Origin: Pseudomonadota bacterium | GTDB taxonomy: Bacteria > Pseudomonadota > Alphaproteobacteria > Sphingomonadales > Sphingomonadaceae | Direction of reading: 5' to 3' | DNA: 5,720 nt | Assembly (NCBI GenBank): GCA_029781465.1 | Contig: JAKOWQ010000212.1 | Coordinates: 1-5,720, forward strand | Shown here: piece by piece, positions 1 through 5,128 of the stretch | Numbering within the stretch: position 1 is the stretch's first letter | How the letters are laid out: the number at the start of each line of letters is the position of its first letter | Translations under genes and position numbers: made by a program | Notes under the pieces: model-generated | Seen by the model: the letters and a program-made list of their open reading frames with translations, nothing else | Databases searched by the model: none | What the model was told of the DNA's origin: nothing

Positions 1-188
1 CCGACAAAGCCGTCATAGAGCTGGGCCTGATCGGCCAGCACGATCGCACCGGGAATTTCCAGAGCGCCGGGAACCGTGATGACATCGGCCTGATGCCCGG
101 CTGCCTCGATCGCGGCCTTGGCACCCGAGATCAGCATATCGTTGAGGTGATCGTAGAAGCGGGCTTCGACGATGAGAAATCGGGCCAT
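1..188 (-). CDS. ribH: 6,7-dimethyl-8-ribityllumazine synthase, N-terminal part (runs off left edge)
   Basis: Lumazine synthase joins 5-amino-6-ribitylamino-uracil to 3,4-dihydroxy-2-butanone 4-phosphate, the penultimate step of riboflavin synthesis, in the cytoplasm. Sixty-two codons are present, starting MARFLIVEARFYDHLNDMLI. The early V-E-A-R-F-Y segment matches the family's substrate-binding first strand, where an aromatic residue stacks on the pyrimidine. VPGALEIPGAI at about residues 39-49 is the family hallmark that binds the ribityl/phosphate part. The reading frame is still open at base 1, so the C-terminal half, including the catalytic histidine region, is outside. The start lies 5 bp after the ribB stop. 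A GGAG at 199-202, inside the end of ribB, is the likely ribosome binding site, with a rather long 10-nt spacer. Co-transcription with ribB is almost certain. The short first strand suggests the type with few residues before the core fold. The family call is secure; oligomeric type (I or II) cannot be judged. Confidence 0.95.
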   Translation of the reverse strand, partial: MARFLIVEARFYDHLNDMLISGAKAAIEAAGHQADVITVPGALEIPGAIVLADQAQLYDGFV

Positions 189-193
189 GAGGT

Positions 194-1465
194 TCAGTCT
201 CCGGTGATGGCTTGTTCGCCGACGATGTTGAGGCCGTAGCCATCCAGCGCGATGATGTTGCGATGGGCATTGGTCAACAGGATCATGTCGCCAATACCCA
301 GGTCGGCAAGAATTTGTGCCCCGATTCCATAAGCGCGCAGATCCATGGCGGCGGACTTGATCCCGCCAACCTCGGCCGAAAGCTGATCGGAGCTGCTCGG
401 CATCAGCAGCACGATCACTCCGCTGCCGTGCTGGCCGATCTGCGCCATTGCACGCTGCAGGATGCGTTTGCGCGGCCCCGGCTGGCCCAGCACGTCGGAA
501 TAGATCGAGATCGCGTGCATCCGCACCAGGGTCGGCTCGCCAGGGGCAACCGTTCCCTTCTGAAGCACGATATGGACCGCGCCATCGACCTTGTTGCGAA
601 ACGATTTGGCGGTCCAGTCACCGCCATAGTCGGAGACGAACGGGGCTTCGCTGACGCATTCGACCAGGTGATCGTGCTTGCGGCGGTATTCGATCAGGTC
701 ACGGATCGTCCCGATCTTGAGGCCGTGGCGGCGCGCGAAGGGGATCAGGTCGTCAAGCCGGGCCATGGTCCCGTCCTCGTTCATGATCTCGCAGATCACG
801 CCCGAGGGATTGAGGCCGGCCAGACGGGCGATGTCGACCGACGCCTCGGTGTGGCCGGCACGGACCAGAACCCCGCCATCGCGCGCGATAAGCGGAAAGA
901 CGTGGCCGGGGGTGACGATGTCCTGGCGGCCCTTGGCGGCGTCGATCGCCACCGCCACGGTGCGGGCGCGGTCACCGGCGGATATTCCTGTGGTTACGCC
1001 TTCGCGGGCCTCGATCGAGACAGTGAAGGCGGTTTCGTGGCGGGTGCCGTTGTTGCGGCTCATCAGTTCAAGGCCGAGATGCTCGGTGCGTTCGCGGGTC
1101 AGGGTGAGGCAGATCAGTCCGCGCCCGTGGGTGGCCATGAAGTTGACCGCGTCGGGGGTGGCCATCTGCGCCGGGATGACCAGATCGCCCTCGTTCTCGC
1201 GGTCCTCGTCATCGACCAGGATGAACATCCGGCCATTGCGGGCCTCCTCGATGATTTCCTCGATCGGAACCAGCACAGGGGCATCGTCGCTGTCCCACAG
1301 AAAGGCTTCGAGCTTGCGCAGCGTTTCGCTGGTGGGGTTCCAACCCTCGTCGGTGCAATCGCGCAAGGTGTTGGCGTGAAGCCCGGCCGCACGGGCCAGG
1401 CCGGAGCGTGACATACCCCCATCGGCAACCAGCCGACGGACGCGATCGATGATGTTCGTAGCCAT
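194..1465 (-). CDS. ribB: 3,4-dihydroxy-2-butanone-4-phosphate synthase with N-terminal Xre-like HTH and C-terminal degenerate GCHII domain (RibBX type)
   Basis: The 423-residue protein has three parts. Residues 1-60 resemble an Xre/Cro helix-turn-helix: MSRSGLARAAGLHANTL (18-34) fits the two recognition helices and NPTSETLRKLEAFL (43-56) the usual C-terminal helix. Residues 67-265 are a complete RibB domain, which converts ribulose 5-phosphate to DHBP plus formate. It carries the acidic DDEDRENEGD loop (85-94), the G-D-R-A/T motif (164-169), TPGHVFPL (185-192), the metal-binding histidine in AGHTEA (203-208) and CEIMNEDGTMAR (225-236). Residues 275-423 follow the GTP cyclohydrolase II fold (DLRAYGIGAQIL at 375-386, LLTN at 396-399). 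However, the three zinc cysteines of the HSECLTGD...RCDCG region are absent (HAISIYSD, 317-324), and the RQEGRGIGL loop is replaced by MPSSSDQLSAE (355-365). This tail should therefore have no cyclohydrolase activity, as in the RibBX variant known from Proteobacteria. ATG at 1465 is chosen because the HTH starts at once and 60 bp of operator-like DNA precedes it. There is no clear Shine-Dalgarno sequence. Confidence 0.95.
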   Translation of the reverse strand: MATNIIDRVRRLVADGGMSRSGLARAAGLHANTLRDCTDEGWNPTSETLRKLEAFLWDSDDAPVLVPIEEIIEEARNGRMFILVDDEDRENEGDLVIPAQMATPDAVNFMATHGRGLICLTLTRERTEHLGLELMSRNNGTRHETAFTVSIEAREGVTTGISAGDRARTVAVAIDAAKGRQDIVTPGHVFPLIARDGGVLVRAGHTEASVDIARLAGLNPSGVICEIMNEDGTMARLDDLIPFARRHGLKIGTIRDLIEYRRKHDHLVECVSEAPFVSDYGGDWTAKSFRNKVDGAVHIVLQKGTVAPGEPTLVRMHAISIYSDVLGQPGPRKRILQRAMAQIGQHGSGVIVLLMPSSSDQLSAEVGGIKSAAMDLRAYGIGAQILADLGIGDMILLTNAHRNIIALDGYGLNIVGEQAITGD

Positions 1466-1474
1466 GATTCGCGA

Positions 1475-1519
1475 GCTATCACATCAAAATGTGATAGCCA
1501 AACGTCAAAATCACATTTT
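1475..1519. promoter_or_regulatory. Candidate operator: perfect inverted repeat plus a third half-site in front of ribB
   Basis: Left arm GCTATCACAT at 1475-1484 and right arm ATGTGATAGC at 1489-1498 are perfect 10-bp inverted copies around a 4-bp spacer. A third half-site, ATCACATTTT at 1510-1519, is the exact inverse of AAAATGTGAT at 1486-1495. The core ATCACAT/ATGTGAT therefore occurs three times in 45 bp, with dyad centres about 16 bp apart. The site is AT-rich in a GC-rich window and ends 9 bp before the ribB start codon. That position suits a repressor. A plausible reader is the HTH domain of the RibB protein itself (inference). The transcript could also fold the 10-bp stem with a 4-nt loop, but no U-run follows, so it is not a classic terminator. 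Confidence 0.7.
1503..1508 (-). promoter_or_regulatory. Possible -35 box of a ribB promoter
   Basis: The minus strand reads TTGACG here, five of six bases of the sigma-70-type -35 consensus. The perfect inverted repeat begins 4 bp downstream and would cover the spacer and -10 region. No convincing -10 follows at 16-18 bp; the nearest is TGTGAT at 1478-1483, with a long 19-bp spacer. An alternative -10, TAAAAT at 1515-1520, has no good -35 partner. The call is tentative. Confidence 0.3.
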
Positions 1520-1525
1520 AAGCCA

Positions 1526-2329
1526 TCAATCGCCTTTGAAGGTCGGAGAGCGCTTGTCGATGAAGGCGTTGACCGCCTCCTGATGATCGCCGGTCGCGTG
1601 GGCCACGGCCTGCATCGCCGCCGACATTTCCAGCACGGTCGCAAGGTCGGCGCGGCGCCCCTCCCACAGCAGCCGCTTGGTCATGCGCACCGCAAAGGGC
1701 GGATTGGCGGCGATCTTGCCGGCCAGCGCGCGGGCGGCGTCCATCAGGTCGGCGTCGGGCACGACCCGCGAGACCAGCCCGCAGGCCAAGGCCTCGGCGG
1801 CATCAAGCATGTCGCCGGTCAGCGACATTTCGGCGGCCTTGGAAAATCCTACCACCCGCTGCAACAGCCAGGCACCGCCATCGCCGGGGATGATCCCCAG
1901 CTTGACGAAGCTTTCAGCGAATTTGGCGCTTTCGCCGGCGATGCGCAGGTCGCACATGCAGGCCAGATCGAGCCCGGCGCCGATTGCCGGGCCATTGACC
2001 GCCGCGATCACCGGCACTTCCAGCGCAGCGAAGGCCAGCGGCAGGCGCTGGATGCCGCGTTTGTAGTTGCCCCGGGTGCGCGCCGGAAGCCCGGCATTGA
2101 GCCCGGAGCCCGGCTTCATCGCGTTGATGTTCCCGCCCGAGGAGAAGCCCTTGCCTGCGCCGGTCAGGATCGCGACGCGGACCGCGGGATCGCCCTCGAT
2201 CGTCTCGAGCGTGTCCAGCAGTCCTTCGATCACATCGGCTTCGGAGATCGGATTGCGCAGTTCGGGACGGTTGAGCGTGATCGTGGCAATACCCTGGCTG
2301 TCCAGCTCATAGAGAACGGCGGCGTCCAT
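1526..2329 (-). CDS. Enoyl-CoA hydratase/isomerase (crotonase family)
   Basis: A 267-residue crotonase, the usual full length. Family members hydrate or isomerise acyl-CoA thioesters in the cytoplasm, often in fatty acid or aromatic acid breakdown; the substrate here is unknown. ITLNRPELRNPIS (17-29) opens the fold. GFSSGGNINAMKPG (61-74) and NGPAIGAGLDLACMCDLRIA (112-131) form the oxyanion hole that holds the thioester. In FAESFVKLGIIPGDGG (137-152), ungapped comparison with rat mitochondrial hydratase puts Phe141 where the first catalytic glutamate (Glu144) sits. Glu167, in AAEMSLTGD, matches the second (Glu164). Glu139 or Asp150 might substitute. The open frame extends upstream to 2422, but the start at 2329 fits the family N-terminus and has AGGAG 7 nt before it, overlapping the acyltransferase stop codon. 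It is the last gene of the upstream block, 11 bp after the acyltransferase and 60 bp before ribB. The family is certain; the reaction is not. Confidence 0.92.
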   Translation of the reverse strand: MDAAVLYELDSQGIATITLNRPELRNPISEADVIEGLLDTLETIEGDPAVRVAILTGAGKGFSSGGNINAMKPGSGLNAGLPARTRGNYKRGIQRLPLAFAALEVPVIAAVNGPAIGAGLDLACMCDLRIAGESAKFAESFVKLGIIPGDGGAWLLQRVVGFSKAAEMSLTGDMLDAAEALACGLVSRVVPDADLMDAARALAGKIAANPPFAVRMTKRLLWEGRRADLATVLEMSAAMQAVAHATGDHQEAVNAFIDKRSPTFKGD

Positions 2330-2336
2330 TGAAGAT

Positions 2337-2341
2337 CTCCT
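2337..2341 (-). promoter_or_regulatory. Shine-Dalgarno site that decides the crotonase start
   Basis: The minus strand reads AGGAG, 7 nt before the ATG at 2329. Its first A is the last base of the acyltransferase TGA stop. This supports the start at 2329 over the longer open frame reaching 2422, and it suggests ribosomes finishing the upstream gene reload here. Confidence 0.8.
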
Positions 2342-3309
2342 CAAGTTGTAGGGCTCGCCATGCTGCGGGCAGGGCGGTTTGTCCACCATGCGATTGCTCC
2401 CGCAGTCAGCAACGCCATGCAAAGCGCGGTGGGCCAGGCACAGCCAAGCTCGCGCATCGCTTCGAGAACCGGCAAATGCACCGCGAACAGGGGAAACGAA
2501 GCGGCGCCGCCCGCCCGGATCAGGGGGTTGTCATGCCTCCAACCGAGCGCTCCGATCAGCGCGACGGGACAGGCGAGAAGTACAAAGGCCAGATCGAACC
2601 CGCCGCCGGTCCATTCGATCACCCGGCTCCCGATTGCGGCGAAGGGCAGAGCGGCAAGCCCGAGCGAACCGGGGATTCGCGGCAGGGGCACACGCGCGGT
2701 GAGCATGCCAAGCGTGAAAGCCAGGAAGATGCGCGGAAATGCCGGCAGGAAGGTTTCCGGCCTGGCCCCGAGATCGAGCGTGTCGAAGGCAAACGCGATC
2801 CGCACTGTGACGGCAAGCAGGAGCGCCGCCAGCAGCGCCAGCCACCCGGTCGGCAGGCGAAACAGCACCAGCGCGAACACCGCATTGGCGACCAGTTCGT
2901 AAAACACGTACCAGGCCGGAATATTGAGCGCGAACAGCACACCGTCGAACGGGAAGGGCAGCAGCGCCAGGTTGGCGGCGAAGGGCGGCAGGAAGGCGCC
3001 AAGGCTTCCCGCGCGGCTCCACAGGAATGGTGCTCCGATCAGTCCGCCCAGCGCCATCACCCCCCACAGGCGGCGATAGCGCGCGGCGAGGAAGGCCAGC
3101 GGCGAGAATCCGGCGGCCAGCTTCGGCCCCGCGTGGCGCATCATCAGAAAGCCCGAGAGCATCAGGAAGAAATCGACCGCGAGATAGCCCTTGGAAAACC
3201 AGCCCGGCAGCCAGATCCCGAACACCGCCTGGACGTGCAATCCCACCACCAGCAGGGCCGCAATCGCGCGCTGGGCCTCAAGTCCGGGCAGGCGCGCCGG
3301 TGCGTTCAC
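2341..3309 (-). CDS. Acyltransferase 3 family membrane protein (OafA/YrhL-like), GTG start
   Basis: A 322-residue, very hydrophobic protein with roughly nine or ten membrane segments. Family members move acetyl or other acyl groups onto sugars, lipids or surface polymers at the cytoplasmic membrane. LPGLEAQRAIAALLVVGLHV (7-26) is the typical first helix, with the conserved histidine (His25) taken as catalytic. DFFLMLSGFLMM (46-57) matches the D-F-F-x-x-x-S-G-F signature. ARYRRLWG (76-83) is the cytoplasmic arginine motif. PAWYVFYELVAN (131-142) corresponds to the usual W-S-L-x-x-E region. SFPLFAVHLPVL (271-282) is the late S-Y-P-x-Y-x-x-H motif. It is somewhat shorter than the usual 350-400 residues and has no extra SGNH domain. 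The GTG start overlaps the HupE stop (GTGA, 4 bp) with no separate Shine-Dalgarno, implying translational coupling. The acceptor cannot be told from sequence. Confidence 0.9.
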   Translation of the reverse strand: MNAPARLPGLEAQRAIAALLVVGLHVQAVFGIWLPGWFSKGYLAVDFFLMLSGFLMMRHAGPKLAAGFSPLAFLAARYRRLWGVMALGGLIGAPFLWSRAGSLGAFLPPFAANLALLPFPFDGVLFALNIPAWYVFYELVANAVFALVLFRLPTGWLALLAALLLAVTVRIAFAFDTLDLGARPETFLPAFPRIFLAFTLGMLTARVPLPRIPGSLGLAALPFAAIGSRVIEWTGGGFDLAFVLLACPVALIGALGWRHDNPLIRAGGAASFPLFAVHLPVLEAMRELGCAWPTALCMALLTAGAIAWWTNRPARSMASPTT

Positions 3310-4286
3310 AGCAGCCGCTGCAAGAACCAGAAGCTGGCAGTGATCCCGATCGCGTAGGTTGCGGCGATGGTTACCGGGCGCTGCGCGGGTGGTGCGAAGC
3401 GCCGCACCAGCGCGATCAGAGCCAGCACCCCGGCGACGATCACCAACTGCCCAAGTTCGACCCCGACGTTGAAGGTCAGCAATGCCATCGGCACGTCGGT
3501 TTCGGGCAGGCCGATTTCGCGTAGCGCGCCCGCAAAACCGAAGCCGTGCAACAAGCCGAACAGGAAGGCCACCACCCAGGGAATCCGCTCCGACAGGCGC
3601 GGGGCACCTTCCTCATGCTTGACGATCTCCACCGCCAGAAACACGATCGAAAGGGCAATCAGCGCCTCGACCGGGGCCTGGGCGAGGCCGAACAGGCCCA
3701 GCGTCGTGCCCGCGAGCGTGATCGAATGGGCCACGGTAAACGCGGTCGCCGCGCGCACCACCTCCCACGGGCGACCCAACAGCAGCACCAGCGCGATCAC
3801 GAACAGCAGGTGATCGTACCCGGTCAGGATATGCTCGATCCCCAGCACCAGATAGGTCCGGGCAACTTCCCAGCGATCGGGAACCGCGGCGACGACCATG
3901 CTCGGCTGCTCGGGCGTGATCCGCGCCGCCTGCACCGGACGGCCAAGCGGCGCGACCCGCACCAGCGCGTCGGTAAAGGCCGCCTCCATGCCGTCGAGGC
4001 CCACTTTCTGGCCATCGAGCGGGTGGGTGCAGGTGGCTTCGGCGGCCACCACTACCGATCCGCCGGACAGGTCGGACTTGCCCTGGCTCAAGGTGCAGAA
4101 ACCGGGCAGCAGCGGGTGCGAGCGGGTGGCGAGGCCGCCCAGGATCGGCGCCTTCCACAGCACCTTCCAGTGCGTCGCATCGCGCTGGGTCAGCTCCAGA
4201 TAGCCAGGACGCAGTTCGTCGGCGTGGGCGGGCATGGCAAACCCGGCCAGCGCGACGAGCAGCAACAGGATCGCGCGGCGAATCAT
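3306..4286 (-). CDS. HupE/UreJ-family membrane protein with signal peptide
   Basis: This 326-residue protein begins with a signal peptide (MIRRAILLLLVALAGFAMPA, likely cleaved after AHA at about 23). An exported domain of about 115 residues follows, with Cys64 and Cys86 as a possible disulfide pair. A C-terminal membrane domain (about 143-323, around six helices) carries the HupE/UreJ motifs: GIEHILTGYDHLLFV (149-163), FTVAHSITL (183-191), GLLHGFGFAG (244-253) and FNVGVELGQL (272-281). Histidines 152, 159, 187 and 247, Asp158 and Glu277 lie in or near the helices and could bind a metal. HupE and UreJ relatives are linked to nickel or cobalt entry, but no hydrogenase or urease gene is nearby, so nickel transport is not established here. 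The start overlaps the isomerase stop (ATGA, 4 bp), and the end overlaps the acyltransferase start. Its neighbours suggest it works with the isomerase and DUF3604 protein. Confidence 0.88.
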   Translation of the reverse strand: MIRRAILLLLVALAGFAMPAHADELRPGYLELTQRDATHWKVLWKAPILGGLATRSHPLLPGFCTLSQGKSDLSGGSVVVAAEATCTHPLDGQKVGLDGMEAAFTDALVRVAPLGRPVQAARITPEQPSMVVAAVPDRWEVARTYLVLGIEHILTGYDHLLFVIALVLLLGRPWEVVRAATAFTVAHSITLAGTTLGLFGLAQAPVEALIALSIVFLAVEIVKHEEGAPRLSERIPWVVAFLFGLLHGFGFAGALREIGLPETDVPMALLTFNVGVELGQLVIVAGVLALIALVRRFAPPAQRPVTIAATYAIGITASFWFLQRLL

Positions 4287-5116
4287 TTTCCGGGCAGCTC
4301 GATCACCACGTCATAACCCGAGACGATCTTGCGATAGGCCTCGTCCTCGGCCTTGCGGGTCGCGGCGTTGCGCCAATCGTTGGCGAGTTGCTGGCGGGCC
4401 TCGGCAACGCTCGGCGGGGCGGGGGCATCGAGTGCCTCCAGGCGGACCAGATGCAGCCCGAGGCCCGATGTCATCACCACCCATTTCCCGCGCGGCTGCC
4501 TGGCAACGGCGCCTGCGAATTCGTCACCGAAAATCGCGGCGACATCGCTTCCGGGTGATTTGGCGTAATGATCCTGGATCGGAGCGGGCTGGGTCAAGCG
4601 CGAGGCGTCTGCGCCCTTGGTGGTCAGTGCCAGCGCCTCATTCGCGGCAGTGCGCGCCGCCGGGCTGTCGGCACCGAAATAGAGCTGGCTGAAAGTGATC
4701 TGCGGGTCGCGCGCATAGCGCCCGGGATCCTTGTCGAGCAGTTTTTGCAGCTCGGCGTCGTCCGGCTCGGCGGCTTCGGCATCGCTGGTGGCAATCGAGA
4801 CCATCTTGTTGCGCATCCGGCGCATCACGACTTCATCGTCCTTGTCGAGCCCGAGCCGCAGCGCCTCGCGGTAATAAACCTGATCGTGAACATAGTCACT
4901 GATCAGTCCGTCAAGCTCCTCGGCCGTGGGGGCGCGGCGAAAGGTCAAGGCGAAACGGTCCGCGATGCGTGAGACCACCTCCTCGTTGACCACGATCCGC
5001 CGCTCGCCAACATCGGGCGCACGGCCCGCAAGCAGGGCGTAGACCAATGCCCCGGCGATCAGGAAATGCGCCAGTGGTTCGCGCAGCACGGCGGCTGCGC
5101 GGCTTCGCCAGGTCAT
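4283..5116 (-). CDS. Membrane-anchored parvulin-type (PpiC/SurA-like) peptidyl-prolyl cis-trans isomerase
   Basis: A 277-residue protein with one N-terminal membrane helix (about 13-30, LREPLAHFLIAGALVYALLA from 11), arginines on the cytoplasmic side, and the rest predicted periplasmic. Residues 40-110 (IVVNEEVVSRIADRF..., DYVHDQVYYREALRLGLDKDDEVVMRRMRNKM) look like the helical chaperone arm of SurA/PpiD-type proteins. Residues about 135-228 are a parvulin domain of the Rotamase_2 kind, ending in the recognisable FAGAVARQPRGKWVVMTSGL and GLHLVRLEA. The usual first-strand A-R-H-I-L motif reads ITFSQLYF (140-147), so the canonical histidine is missing and isomerase activity may be weak or lost; a chaperone role is an alternative. 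GGGAG at 5123-5127, 6 nt before the ATG, supports the start. It lies 12 bp after DUF3604 and overlaps HupE by 4 bp. A role in folding one of these exported neighbours is my inference. Confidence 0.87.
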   Translation of the reverse strand: MTWRSRAAAVLREPLAHFLIAGALVYALLAGRAPDVGERRIVVNEEVVSRIADRFALTFRRAPTAEELDGLISDYVHDQVYYREALRLGLDKDDEVVMRRMRNKMVSIATSDAEAAEPDDAELQKLLDKDPGRYARDPQITFSQLYFGADSPAARTAANEALALTTKGADASRLTQPAPIQDHYAKSPGSDVAAIFGDEFAGAVARQPRGKWVVMTSGLGLHLVRLEALDAPAPPSVAEARQQLANDWRNAATRKAEDEAYRKIVSGYDVVIELPGK

Positions 5117-5128
5117 AAGAGTCTCCCG

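Noticed and set aside
212..1411. Long plus-strand open frame opposite ribB (399 codons)
   Set aside because: It mirrors the ribB frame in GC-rich DNA, and its protein shows no family resemblance. The minus-strand frame carries clear RibB motifs.
1479..1494. CRP/FNR-type binding site
   Set aside because: The order is TCACA-N6-TGTGA, the reverse of the CRP consensus TGTGA-N6-TCACA. The TGTGA and TCACA that are in the right order (1490-1494 and 1511-1515) are 16 bp apart, too far for one site.
1475..1498. Intrinsic terminator after the crotonase gene
   Set aside because: The hairpin stem is AT-rich and is followed on the transcript by UCGCGAAUC rather than a run of U.
1466..1525. FMN riboswitch upstream of ribB
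   Set aside because: The gap is only 60 bp, about half the length of the element, and the conserved blocks are not seen. One extending into the crotonase coding region cannot be fully excluded but is unlikely.
2330..2422. Longer crotonase N-terminus starting at 2422
   Set aside because: The extra 31 residues have no family resemblance and would overlap the acyltransferase end. The start at 2329 has a good AGGAG.
2329..3357. Long plus-strand open frame opposite the acyltransferase (342 codons)
   Set aside because: The product is extremely rich in Q, R, G and E, as expected from the antisense of a hydrophobic membrane protein, and shows no recognisable motif.
3306..4286. Calling the HupE/UreJ protein a nickel transporter
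   Set aside because: No hydrogenase, urease or nickel-handling gene is in view, and the family's transport role is not secure for this subgroup, which has a large exported N-terminal domain.
3546..4316. Plus-strand open frame opposite the HupE gene (256 codons)
   Set aside because: A low-complexity Q/R/H-rich product, again the shadow of membrane-protein codons on the other strand.
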